Origin: Fibrobacterota bacterium
Lineage (GTDB): Bacteria; Fibrobacterota; Chitinivibrionia; Chitinivibrionales; Chitinispirillaceae
Direction of reading: 5' to 3'
Length of the DNA: 64,000 bases
Assembly: GCA_023412475.1 (NCBI GenBank)
Contig: JAEYNR010000093.1
Location: 1 to 64,000 of the forward strand
Positions 27,194 through 36,232 of the stretch are shown in pieces (the first letter of the stretch is position 1; each line of letters opens with the position of its first letter). A program made the position numbers and the translations under genes. The notes beneath the pieces are model-generated. The model did not search any database and was not told the origin of the DNA. It saw only the letters and a list, made by a program, of their open reading frames with translations.

Positions 27194-28972
27194 CTATAAG
27201 TTTCCCAGCACCTTGCTGACTGTCTCCAGTAATCTGCTCCTGTAAAAGGGCTTCTGTATAAACATCTGTGCTCCATTATTAAGCAAAGCTCTGATAGCTC
27301 CATTAATGCTGTAACCTGACACCAGGATTACCCTAATCCCGGGTTTAATAGAACTGAGCGAATGGTACACTGCGGAACCATCCGGCTCTGGCATCATCAT
27401 GTCAAGAATAACCAGAGAAATTACAGGATGATGTTTTCTAAAAAATGAAAGAGCAGCTATACTGTCATTAAAAGCTGTCACTTTATAACCGGCATTTCTG
27501 AGGTGTTCGGAAGTAATTGTTGCGACTGACTTTTCATCATCTATGATAAGAATATGTTTAGAGGCTGAAGTATTGTGACCCGATGGTGTTTTCGCTTTAA
27601 ATTTATCTTGCTCTTTGGTTACTGTTTGTTCATTTAATTCTATATAAGGGAAATAGAGTCTGAAAGTTGTACCTTTTGAGGGTTTACTGATAACGTTTAT
27701 GGCTCCACCGTGGGATTTCATGGTACCGTATACTGCAGACAACCCCATTCCGGTTCCCTCTCCCATCTTTTTGGTTGTGAAAAAAGGCTCATAAATGTGT
27801 TCAAGTGTGGTTGAATTCATCCCAATTCCACTATCTGCAATTACAATTTCTACATACGATCCTGGTGATGGTTCGCAGGTGTATTGCTGAGAGTCAAGTA
27901 TGTCCAGATTAACAACTTGCGTGCTGATAGAGAGCGTGCCACCGTTAGGCATCGCATCTCGCGCATTTACCGCCAGATTAAGAAGTGCACTCTGAATTTG
28001 CGCTGGATCACCCTCAGTTATGCAAGGGGTGGTTTGGAGGTTGGTTGTAATTTTTATATTTGGATTTATAGTGTGCTTAAGAATTGAGATAACTTCTTCA
28101 ATAATCTGATGTAGATCGATTAAAACGGTCTGGTGTTGCCCTTTTCTGGAAAAAGCCAGTAATTGGGCAATAAGATCTGCAGAACGTCTTCCCAGGGTGA
28201 TGATTTCTGTTGCCAGTTTGCCAAGCTGCTTATCGGCAATCTCTGACTGTAGCAGCTCAGCATTACCAATGATGCCGCAGAGCATATTGTTGAAATCGTG
28301 TGCAACACCACCTGCCAATTGGCCGATGGCATCCATTTTCTGGGACTGGACAAGCTGGTTACGCAATTTTTCCTTCTCGGCTTCTGCTCTTTTAAGCTCT
28401 GCAATAGTGTACTCGAGTTCAGACACATATTGTTGGCCAGCCTGATAAAGTCTGGCGTTTTTTACTGCCAGGGCGGCAAAATTTGCAAGGGTGTGAGAGA
28501 GATCAGTCTCAGAATCAGAAATATGGTGGACTAAACCTATAGAACCGACAATGAGTGCTCCCATTACTTCTGTTTCGGCTATTAGAGGAAGAAAGAGCAG
28601 CGTCCTGACATTGCGCATCTTACATATCGATTCTTCGGCAGGTGAAATTGAAACGTCAAAAACATCTGGAATCAAAACTGGTGCTGAAGTATCAATTGAT
28701 TTGCACATGTAGGGATAGTCTTTGAGCCGTGCATAACGCAGTTCATCAGGAAAACCTGATGGCAGAGGCGGGGTAGTGTTGCTAAGGCGCAAATTCTCGT
28801 CTTGCAGAAGGTAAACGGCCGCGGAGTCCAGGCCTGTTAAGGAGGCTACTCCTTCAACGGTCGCCTGAAGAATATCATCGAGGTCAAGAGAAATAACAAG
28901 CCTTCTACTCAATTCGAACAGCTTGCGCAACCCTTGCTCTTCACTTTTAGCAGTTGGTAGGTTTTCCTGCAT
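27194..28972 (-). CDS. Hybrid sensor histidine kinase (GAF-HisKA-HATPase-REC)
   Basis: A 592-residue soluble protein. A GAF sensor domain (about 20-170) is followed by a coiled coil and the dimerisation/phosphoacceptor helix with His225 in GVAHDFNNML, the HPK4-type motif. The ATPase domain has an N box LLNLAVNARDAM, G1 DSGIGM and G2 GEGTGMGLSAVYG. A C-terminal receiver domain (about 470-592) has the acidic pair IIDDEK, phospho-acceptor Asp524 in LVILDMMMPEPDG, and KPF. All catalytic positions are intact. No transmembrane segment is present, so the signal is intracellular and sensed by GAF. No separate response regulator or Hpt gene is adjacent. The ATG has GGAG upstream. It probably forms a monocistronic unit. 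Confidence 0.9.
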   Translation of the reverse strand: MQENLPTAKSEEQGLRKLFELSRRLVISLDLDDILQATVEGVASLTGLDSAAVYLLQDENLRLSNTTPPLPSGFPDELRYARLKDYPYMCKSIDTSAPVLIPDVFDVSISPAEESICKMRNVRTLLFLPLIAETEVMGALIVGSIGLVHHISDSETDLSHTLANFAALAVKNARLYQAGQQYVSELEYTIAELKRAEAEKEKLRNQLVQSQKMDAIGQLAGGVAHDFNNMLCGIIGNAELLQSEIADKQLGKLATEIITLGRRSADLIAQLLAFSRKGQHQTVLIDLHQIIEEVISILKHTINPNIKITTNLQTTPCITEGDPAQIQSALLNLAVNARDAMPNGGTLSISTQVVNLDILDSQQYTCEPSPGSYVEIVIADSGIGMNSTTLEHIYEPFFTTKKMGEGTGMGLSAVYGTMKSHGGAINVISKPSKGTTFRLYFPYIELNEQTVTKEQDKFKAKTPSGHNTSASKHILIIDDEKSVATITSEHLRNAGYKVTAFNDSIAALSFFRKHHPVISLVILDMMMPEPDGSAVYHSLSSIKPGIRVILVSGYSINGAIRALLNNGAQMFIQKPFYRSRLLETVSKVLGNL

Positions 28973-29166
28973 TCTTACTCCATCATTACTTGACTGAAAC
29001 TGTTAGGCAGATAAAAAAAAGCCTATATATCACTTATTTGAAAAACAGCATTTTTACTTTAAAACGCGCAACTTTAACAGGAATACATTAGTTAGGTAAT
29101 ATAATTTCCAATATATAATGAGGCTATGGTATCGGTTGATTAAACCAAAAAAGTATTGAAAACTAC

Positions 29167-30204
29167 TCAGATCACCTGAAATTGTGGCAGACCGCTTTCT
29201 GCCAGTAATTTTAAATTGTATTGGATACTTGCACGCCAGACCAGAAACAGAGAACAATTCTCTTTGTTTATCAGCAGAGTTTGAAGAACCGGGGCCAGTT
29301 CCACTGGTGAATTGTTGATAATAAGAGTTATTACTGGTTTTTCATTGGGGAGGTCGAATTCAAAAACCGGCTTTTGGGGATCCATATAGATAAGTTTTAC
29401 GTGCTCATCGCCCAGAAGAAGGTGATTGCAGAGACCTTCGGCTGCACCCTGGAAGAAGCAGAAGTCCAGTACTTGCGGAGGGAGATTTGTCTTGTCGCTA
29501 CCATCAGGAGAGTGGCAAGAAGGAGGGGTGGTTGCGGCGAATGAAAATCTGGGAAAGAATCCGGGCTTTGTCCATCCAAAGTTCACTGGTTTTGGAGCCT
29601 TTTTCCAGTCGTCAAACTTGCGCACAAACAGCTCATGTGGTTGAAGAGGGCGCTCTGGGTCTTCGAGACTGGGAACCAGGATCTCAGAATAATTTTCAAA
29701 TCTTCCTTTAAGGTAGAATCCTTTGCCAAGCGGATTTGGCGGGTAGGGCAGGCAGATGCCATCTTTGGATTTAGCAATACCTCCATAAGCATTAGACCAG
29801 CCAAGCTCTTTTTGTTGATAGGGAATCGGATCGGTAAATTGTACACCTCTAATCAGCCCTGACTTAACATGCCTCTCTCCGAATACTCTTATCTTCTTTT
29901 GAACCGGACCGATCTGAACCTCACAATCAAGATAGAATGCTTTTTTCCCTTTTGGGGAATATGCATTTGAGAGTACTACGATGTCGGTATTTTGTTTGTA
30001 GGGGACCAGATCGGATTCTTCAAGAATTTCACAATTAAGGGGATCTGCAGGATCGACATAGATTTCAGAGGTGTTAAGAGGGGGTTGTTTTGGGGTCGGG
30101 GCAATCTGGTTAGGACAAATGATGTAGGTTTTTTTAGCCAGCACCGATAATATCGGTTTGTTATCGGGACTGAAACCGGGAATCATGGTGGTTTGCCAAT
30201 TCAA
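29167..30204 (-). CDS. DUF2169 domain protein (type VI secretion-associated family)
   Basis: A 345-residue protein beginning at TTG, supported by a strong GGGAGG eight bases upstream. The chain matches the DUF2169 family: an N-terminal TTMIPGFSPDNKPILSVLAKKTY, the VRVFGER-like block (KKIRVFGERHV), LGWSNAYGG, YPPNPLGKGF, ENYSEILVPSLEDP and FSFAATTPPS. In known genomes DUF2169 proteins sit beside VgrG, PAAR or effector genes and are thought to help load type VI secretion effectors. Here no VgrG, Hcp, PAAR or Tss gene is nearby, so the gene is an orphan or its partners are elsewhere. Sequence beyond the family core is intact. Confidence 0.8.
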   Translation of the reverse strand: MNWQTTMIPGFSPDNKPILSVLAKKTYIICPNQIAPTPKQPPLNTSEIYVDPADPLNCEILEESDLVPYKQNTDIVVLSNAYSPKGKKAFYLDCEVQIGPVQKKIRVFGERHVKSGLIRGVQFTDPIPYQQKELGWSNAYGGIAKSKDGICLPYPPNPLGKGFYLKGRFENYSEILVPSLEDPERPLQPHELFVRKFDDWKKAPKPVNFGWTKPGFFPRFSFAATTPPSCHSPDGSDKTNLPPQVLDFCFFQGAAEGLCNHLLLGDEHVKLIYMDPQKPVFEFDLPNEKPVITLIINNSPVELAPVLQTLLINKENCSLFLVWRASIQYNLKLLAESGLPQFQVI

Positions 30205-30392
30205 AATCGTTTCCTCCCTTCAAAAAGAATGTACAAATTGAATCGGAAGATTATCGTTTTTTACGCGTCAGTTTTCTATTGCTATACGGATGGTACTACG
30301 CGTGGGCTTGTTTTTCCACCGATTAAGCTCCACACTTAGCAATTCATAATTTATTTACCCTTTACTCTTAATTCTATATTCGATATTTTTTA

Positions 30393-32243
30393 TCAACTAT
30401 TAATTGTAACCTGTTCGTTATCGAGTGTCATTAATTCACCTACCTTTGGCATCTCTACTGCTTCTTTTGAATACAATAGTATAGCTGTATCGATAAGGGC
30501 CAGATGGCTGTATGCCTGTGGGAAATTTCCAAGCAAACGTCCGGTTGTAATGTCAATATCCTCACTGAAAAGTCCCAGATGATTGGAGTGGGAGAGGAGT
30601 TTTTCGAACATCGCCATGGCTTTTTCTTTTTCACCTGTTTTGAATATAGCCGCAATCATCCAGAAAGAGCACAGTGTGAAGGAGGATTCTGGTTTGCCAA
30701 AATCATCATCGTTACGGTAGCGAAAGGTGAATCCATTTTTGCATAGTCGTTCTTCAGTTTTTCTTACAGTGCTTATATAGCGGGGATCATCAGCGCTAAT
30801 AAAACCATAGAATTCCATCAGGAGATTGGATGCATCCACGTAATTGCTGCCATAATACTGTGTAAATGACTGCATCTGTTCGCTCCATCCTCTGTCCAGA
30901 ATATCTTTACCTATTTCATCTCTGGTATTATTCCACAAATCAATGTAGTTGGATTTCCCCAGAAGTGAAGCTATACTGGCAGCTCTATCCATTGCCATCC
31001 AGCACAGAAGTTTGGAAAATGTAAAATGCTGAATATGGCTGCGGTATTCCCAGATGCCTCTGTCGGGTTCGGCCCATGATGTGGAAACGGTTTTTGCAAT
31101 AGAACGCACAACAGTCCACAAGCTTTCTTTTGTCTGTGAATCGCAGGGGAAAGTCTGCAGGAAAATATTGATTACATCCAGTAACACTCCATAGATATCA
31201 TTCTGTTTCTGGTTATATGCGGCATTTCCAATGCGCACAGGTGAGGAATTCATATATCCACTGAGGTGGTTTAATATGTGTTCGGTAAGTTTCTTTTCCC
31301 CTCTGATTCCATACATGATCTGGATTTTTTCATCTTTGAATGGAATGATATTTAAAATAAACTGCATGAATCTTTTAGCAGCATTCATATGTCCCATTCT
31401 GGCCAGTACTGATATAGTCATGGATGCATCTCTTATCCAGCAAAAGCGATAATCCCAGTTTCTTTCTGAGCCAATCGATTCTGGCAAAGAGGTTGTTGCT
31501 GCGGCAAGTATTGCACCGGTGGGTTGAAATGTGAGCAGTTTGAGAACCAGCAGGGATCGAATCACCTCTTTATTGTAAGGAGTCTGGGGGTAGGTAGATC
31601 TGGCCGCCCATCTCATCCAGTAGGCTCTGGTTAATTGATATTCCAGGTTGATGAAATCGATATTAATATTTGGAAGTTTCTCGTTGTAGCTTAGTAGAAA
31701 ATAGCTGTCTTCGGTTAAGGTTACCGGTTCAGCGGCAATTACTTTGTTCAGATCCAGATTAGAGTAGAGATAAAGGGATTCATAAGTACCATCTGTGGAA
31801 AAGCTTTTGGCAAAAGAGTCATGAATTCTGGTGATTGTTTTAGATGCCCCATAATTCATCGCAGGGTTGAATTTAAAGCTGACTACCGGAGAACCGCTTT
31901 TTATTCTGATAAAACGGATCATATCAGGTGGGTAATGGTAACCGCCCTCATCGTATTTGTACCTTGGCATGAAATCGATAAGCTCAAATATGGCCGTCTC
32001 AGTTACAAACGTAGTGAGCAGTATATTGGTGTTGGGCATATAATTTTGGTCGATGCTTACAAGATTCTGGGGTGTCAGTTCAAAGCTGCCACCGATTTTT
32101 TGATCAAGAATGGATGCAAAGATTGAATGGGAGTCAAAATGTGGAAGACAGAGCCACTCAACAGCTCCTTTTTTAGAGATTAGTGCAGCAGTTGAACAAT
32201 TGCCAATAATTCCGTAATCGAGATTATTCAAGATAGTTACCAA
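30393..32243 (-). CDS. Glycoside hydrolase family 15 (glucoamylase/trehalase-like)
   Basis: A 616-residue protein with the bacterial GH15 layout: an N-terminal beta-sandwich (LDYGIIGNCSTAALISKKGAVEWLCLPHFD, about 8-210) and an (alpha/alpha)6 barrel containing GSERNWDYRFCWIRDASMTISVLARMGH and a C-terminal part with FTLCSFWMIAAIF. GH15 enzymes release glucose from alpha-glucans or hydrolyse trehalose. It lies immediately downstream of, and overlaps by 20 bp, the trehalose synthesis fusion, so a trehalase or trehalose-recycling role is plausible, though glucoamylase cannot be excluded. The start is uncertain: TTG 32243 has AAAGGA directly against it, while TTG 32231 has better spacing. No signal peptide is seen, so it is cytoplasmic. 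Confidence 0.88.
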   Translation of the reverse strand: MVTILNNLDYGIIGNCSTAALISKKGAVEWLCLPHFDSHSIFASILDQKIGGSFELTPQNLVSIDQNYMPNTNILLTTFVTETAIFELIDFMPRYKYDEGGYHYPPDMIRFIRIKSGSPVVSFKFNPAMNYGASKTITRIHDSFAKSFSTDGTYESLYLYSNLDLNKVIAAEPVTLTEDSYFLLSYNEKLPNINIDFINLEYQLTRAYWMRWAARSTYPQTPYNKEVIRSLLVLKLLTFQPTGAILAAATTSLPESIGSERNWDYRFCWIRDASMTISVLARMGHMNAAKRFMQFILNIIPFKDEKIQIMYGIRGEKKLTEHILNHLSGYMNSSPVRIGNAAYNQKQNDIYGVLLDVINIFLQTFPCDSQTKESLWTVVRSIAKTVSTSWAEPDRGIWEYRSHIQHFTFSKLLCWMAMDRAASIASLLGKSNYIDLWNNTRDEIGKDILDRGWSEQMQSFTQYYGSNYVDASNLLMEFYGFISADDPRYISTVRKTEERLCKNGFTFRYRNDDDFGKPESSFTLCSFWMIAAIFKTGEKEKAMAMFEKLLSHSNHLGLFSEDIDITTGRLLGNFPQAYSHLALIDTAILLYSKEAVEMPKVGELMTLDNEQVTINS

Positions 32244-34452
32244 TCCTTTCTACTAACTGATCTGATGAGTGCAAGACACTGAGCTGTTTAAGCAGTTCTC
32301 TTACCTGGTAAACAGAGTCCAGGAAAAATTTAGCCTTTGATGAGCCAATACCAACTTTAATCGAGAAAGCATCTTCTGGTAAGCTGGCAAAAAGATCTTC
32401 ATCTGTCACATCATCACCGATTGCAATAACCAGATCGTAATCATCTTTTTCTATCTGTTTCAGGGCAAAATCACCTTTATTTATTCCGGCATTTTTAATC
32501 TCAATCACCTTTTTACCTTCCATGACGCACAGGTTGAGATTCGATACCTGGTGAATCAAAGAATCTGTAAGTTCACGAACCCGAATAGATGCCAGCTCCG
32601 GATCGGCATTTCTGAAATGGAAAGCCAGAGAATAGTTCTTCTCTTCAAGAACGGCTCCCGGAGTTCTGTCTGCATAAAGCTCAAGAACCGGTTTAAGCTT
32701 TTCTTTCCAGGTATTTTGTATGAAGTTTATGGTCTGCCATTTCTCTTGAGGTTCCTTTATCCAGACACCGTGTTCAGCACATAAGGTAAGATTTGTGTTT
32801 CCTAAATATTTGTCCATGAATTCTTTGTCTCTTCCACTGACAATAGCTACAGTGAATTCTTTTACATCTTGGAGCGTTTGAAGAATGGAGAGTATTTCAC
32901 TGTCCGGGATAGCTTTTTCCGGATGATTAGTGATTGGGACAATGGTTCCATCATAATCAAGCAGAAAAAGGGTTCGTCTGGATTTGGCCACTTTTGAGAG
33001 CAGTTCATTTCTTTGTGAAAGGGAAAGCTTTTCTGCCTGGATCTGGATTCTTTGATTTCCTGCCTGATTTAGTTTCCCCAGAAAATCAGAGGCCCAACGC
33101 TTGACATCATACCGGATTAACCGGTTTTGCATTAACTTCAGTCTGTTAATCTGCTCCTCTGGAGACATTTGAAGAGCAGTTTTAATGGCCTCAGCCATTT
33201 CATCGAGGTTGTTTGGATTTACGGTCAGTGCTTCACCCATTTCGCGGGCAGCTCCTGCCATTTCGCTGAGTATCAGCACTCCCGGATGATTATCTTTGGA
33301 AGCCACGAATTCCTTGGCTATAAGATTCATTCCATCTCTCAGTGGAGTAACAAGAGCAATATCGCATGTATTATAAAGGGCAACCAAGGTTGTAAAGGGT
33401 ATTGACCTGTACATATTAAGCACTGGTGTCCAACCGATGACTCCATATTTGCCATTGATTCTTCCAATCAGTTCATCTATCTGACGTTTTAATTTGCGAT
33501 ATGAATCAACTGAAGCCCTGGAGGGGACTTCGACCAGAATAAGAGTCACCTTTTCTTTGAGCTGAGGATATTTTGTAAGTAGAAGGTCGTATGCTTCCAG
33601 CCTCTGCACTACACCTTTTGTGTAATCCAGTCTGTCGATTGAAAGAATAAGCGAAGTATTCCCGGTTTTTTCTCTGATTGAAAGTATTTGCTTTTTAACA
33701 TCAGGATGACTGGTTGTATTATGAAAACGATCATAATCTATACCCATTGGGAAGACATCTGCCATAATCAGGCGATTCTGATAAGTAATCTGGGAGAATG
33801 ATATATCACATCCCAGAATTCTTCTTGAACTGTTAAGAAAGTGCCTTATGTATTCAAAAGTATGAAATCCGATAAGATCAGCGCCCAGCAACCCTTCAAG
33901 AAGCTGTTTACGCCAGGGAAGAAGCCGGAAAATTTCAAATGAAGGAAACGGAATGTGAAGAAAGAAACCTATTGTTATATCTGTAATCTTCTCCCTGAGA
34001 AGAGCAGGTAAGAGCATGAGCTGGTAATCATGAATCCAGACCGTATCGCCAGCCTTAATGTTCTGCATGATGATAGCTGCGAATTTATGATTTACATTAA
34101 CATAAGAGCTCCAGCAGTCAGCATCAAAGTTTACGTATTGTGGAAAGTAATGAAATAATGGCCAGATAGTCTTGTTTGAAAAACCATTGTAATACTTATC
34201 TATGTTATCGCGCGATAAAAAAACCGGAGCACAGTTTCTCTGCGCCAGTTTTTCCTGTATCTGTTTTTTCTCTTCAGAACTGGCATTCTCATGGTTGATC
34301 CCCGGCCAGCCGATCCATAAAGAGTTTCCCTTGTTGTAAACGGAATCAAGACCTGTGGCCAAGCCACCTGCGCTGTGATGGTATTGTAGTTCCCCCTTCC
34401 GTTTTTCTACAGTGACTGGAAGACGATTGGAAACAAGAATTATTCGCTCCAT
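32224..34452 (-). CDS. Trehalose-6-phosphate synthase/phosphatase fusion (OtsA-OtsB)
   Basis: A 742-residue bifunctional enzyme. Residues about 1-470 are a GT20 trehalose-6-phosphate synthase (ILVSNRLPVTV, GGLATGLDSVY, WIGWPG, VWIHDYQLMLLP, LSIDRLDYTKG, LRDGMNLIAKEFVA). From about 490 a HAD-type trehalose-6-phosphatase follows with the nucleophile motif LLDYDGTIVP (Asp near 499) and GDDVTDEDLF. The fused chain makes trehalose from UDP-glucose and glucose-6-phosphate. The ATG at 34452 is preferred to an earlier in-frame ATG because GGTGG precedes it. The stop overlaps the GH15 gene, indicating translational coupling. Trehalose serves as stress protectant or reserve. The fusion is common in fungi and plants and also found in some bacteria. 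Confidence 0.94.
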   Translation of the reverse strand: MERIILVSNRLPVTVEKRKGELQYHHSAGGLATGLDSVYNKGNSLWIGWPGINHENASSEEKKQIQEKLAQRNCAPVFLSRDNIDKYYNGFSNKTIWPLFHYFPQYVNFDADCWSSYVNVNHKFAAIIMQNIKAGDTVWIHDYQLMLLPALLREKITDITIGFFLHIPFPSFEIFRLLPWRKQLLEGLLGADLIGFHTFEYIRHFLNSSRRILGCDISFSQITYQNRLIMADVFPMGIDYDRFHNTTSHPDVKKQILSIREKTGNTSLILSIDRLDYTKGVVQRLEAYDLLLTKYPQLKEKVTLILVEVPSRASVDSYRKLKRQIDELIGRINGKYGVIGWTPVLNMYRSIPFTTLVALYNTCDIALVTPLRDGMNLIAKEFVASKDNHPGVLILSEMAGAAREMGEALTVNPNNLDEMAEAIKTALQMSPEEQINRLKLMQNRLIRYDVKRWASDFLGKLNQAGNQRIQIQAEKLSLSQRNELLSKVAKSRRTLFLLDYDGTIVPITNHPEKAIPDSEILSILQTLQDVKEFTVAIVSGRDKEFMDKYLGNTNLTLCAEHGVWIKEPQEKWQTINFIQNTWKEKLKPVLELYADRTPGAVLEEKNYSLAFHFRNADPELASIRVRELTDSLIHQVSNLNLCVMEGKKVIEIKNAGINKGDFALKQIEKDDYDLVIAIGDDVTDEDLFASLPEDAFSIKVGIGSSKAKFFLDSVYQVRELLKQLSVLHSSDQLVERIGNYLE

Positions 34453-34464
34453 AAATACCACCAT

Positions 34465-34989
34465 CGGTTAGGGTTAAACAGCTTTATATCTTACTTGCAC
34501 TATAGAGTCGGGAACTCAGACGTGAGAATACTTCAAAATAAACATCGAATCAGGCTGTTTGAAGAGATCACAGGCATATTTAGCAAATATAGGAATTATG
34601 ACCCTTAAAATGCAACGCTTTTTATGTATAGTCTCTTATTGCGTTACTTTTATTGTCTTGCCTGTCAAACCTTAAAGTAAATAAATAATGTAGAAATCCG
34701 GAACTTCATCAATCTTAAAGTCAAAAGTAAACAATGAAGTTAACCGATAACTAAAGAGATCGAAACTGCTCAACTGTTTTTATCGGCCTGGTACCTATGT
34801 CCTGACTGGTCCTCCTGAATTGAATCCCTTAATTCGAAATTCGATATTCGTTATTTCCTATTGGATGGTAGTGATTTGGAATTTAGAATTTTCTTCCGAT
34901 TAAGTATTGTTTTAATATTGGTTCTTATTTTTTCCCATTAGACATTTTCACTCAATTTTTGTGATAGATCAAATAAGTTGTCATCTAAA
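34465..34989. other. 525-bp intergenic region with repeat fragments
   Basis: No gene is seen between the divergently arranged start of the trehalose operon and the stop of the VIT gene. Around 34833-34925 there are fragments of the dispersed intergenic repeat (TTCGAAATTCGATATTCG and GATTTGGAATTTAGAATTTT followed by CCGATTAAG). Confidence 0.5.
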
Positions 34990-35856
34990 TTAGATGTCGA
35001 TATTCCAGATTTTACGTATAAAAAATCCTATACCGAAAGTAACCGAGGCTACTCCAAGGCTTATCAGCGCCATCTCCAGAAAACGCTTGAGAAAGGGAAG
35101 TTCCATGGCTACAGAAACATAATAGGTGAAAAGTGCAATTATGATCATCACCGTCAGAAGAGTGATGGACAGTGCTATTAATGGTTCGGATATGAACATA
35201 AATGGCATGATTAGGGCGATGACTGTGAAAACGTAGGCGATTCCGGTATAAACTGATGCTTTTACCGGGTTTTTACTCCCTTTTTCTGATTTGGTTGAGA
35301 GGTATTCGGAAGCGGCCATCGAAAGTGATGCGGCAATCCCGGTAATCATACCGGTGAGAGCAACTAATCTGGAGTTCTGAAGTGCCAAAGAAAACCCTGC
35401 CAGCGCCCCTGTCAGTTCGACCAGCGCATCGTTGAGGCCTAAAACTATCGATCCCACATAACTTAACCTCTCCTCATCTATTAAGGAAATAAGCTTTTGC
35501 TCATGCTCATTTTCCTCCGCTTCGATTCTGGCAGCTTCCGGGATCTCTTTGATAATATTTCTATATTTATTCTGCGCCTTGTCTTCATTTTTCTCCATCA
35601 GCTTGATACCAAAGGTAAGTCCAAGAATTCTGGAGATAAGATAATACCACCATATTTTAAGCAATGATGGTTTAACTTCTGTGTTTGTGTATTTTTTCCA
35701 GACTTGATAATGTCTGAGCTCATCGTTAGCTATCTTCTCAAGCACTTCGCGGTTATGTTCATTTTTTTCGATGTCAGCAAGTTTTTTATATATATGATAC
35801 TCAGAAATTTCATTACGTTGAGATATTAAAAGAAACGCTAAAATCTTGCTGTCCAT
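34990..35856 (-). CDS. MbfA-like ferritin-VIT1 family iron/manganese transporter
   Basis: A 288-residue protein. The ATG at 35856 is chosen because GGAGG lies eight bases upstream, rather than an earlier in-frame start. The N-terminal 130 residues are ferritin/rubrerythrin-like with candidate metal-binding residues (EISEYHIYKKL, NDELRHYQVW, ARIEAEENEHE). The C-terminal part is a VIT/CCC1 membrane domain with about five helices (IVLGLNDALVELTGALAGFSLAL ... GFFI) and the conserved SMAASEYLSTKSE segment. In characterised members the ferritin-like domain feeds metal to the transporter, exporting Fe2+ or Mn2+. A second possibility is a plain VIT protein with a degenerate ferritin domain. Confidence 0.88.
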   Translation of the reverse strand: MDSKILAFLLISQRNEISEYHIYKKLADIEKNEHNREVLEKIANDELRHYQVWKKYTNTEVKPSLLKIWWYYLISRILGLTFGIKLMEKNEDKAQNKYRNIIKEIPEAARIEAEENEHEQKLISLIDEERLSYVGSIVLGLNDALVELTGALAGFSLALQNSRLVALTGMITGIAASLSMAASEYLSTKSEKGSKNPVKASVYTGIAYVFTVIALIMPFMFISEPLIALSITLLTVMIIIALFTYYVSVAMELPFLKRFLEMALISLGVASVTFGIGFFIRKIWNIDI

Positions 35857-35950
35857 AGAGAACCTCCGGGCAAAAATGCAATGGTCTGAGAAATACACCA
35901 ATTTTTTTGCTAAAGATAATTGATAGCATGATGTAATATAATGATATTAA

Positions 35951-36203
35951 TTATAACCTTAAATCTGAATCGGATGGTTTGTCACTGTCGTTCTTTAAGC
36001 GTATTGTATCCGGTGCAAAGCCACCTGTTTACTGTATACCGCTTTCCCTGACGTGATATCTGCTCCGTTGCCTTGATCCTGAGGTTTTTGATATAGAGCC
36101 TGGACATATCACTCTTTGGATATGTCCGTGCTTTGGAAAACCCCAGTCTTCTTGAGGAGGCAGTGCATTTCATCGCCAATTAATATCCGAATCAGGTTAA
36201 ATT
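35951..36203. mobile_element. MITE-like element, copy 1 (~250 bp)
   Basis: The ends are imperfect inverted repeats: ATAACCTTAAATCTGAATCGGAT at the left versus the complement of ATCCGAATCAGGTTAAA at the right (about 36187-36202). The core has a hairpin GGACATATC (36102-36110) / GATATGTCC (36119-36127). The right half aligns with 42302-42402; the left half aligns in part (GACGTGATATCTGCTCC; GCCTTGATCCTG) with about 80 bp extra in this copy. A 65-codon minus-strand frame in it is not preserved in copy 2. Confidence 0.65.
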
Positions 36204-36232
36204 AAGGGAATCTTTGCTGTGAGGAGAGTTTT

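Noticed and set aside
35982..36179. 65-codon minus-strand frame in the MITE-like element
   Set aside because: The matching part of copy 2 at 42.3 kb does not preserve the frame; the sequence is better explained by the hairpin and terminal repeats.
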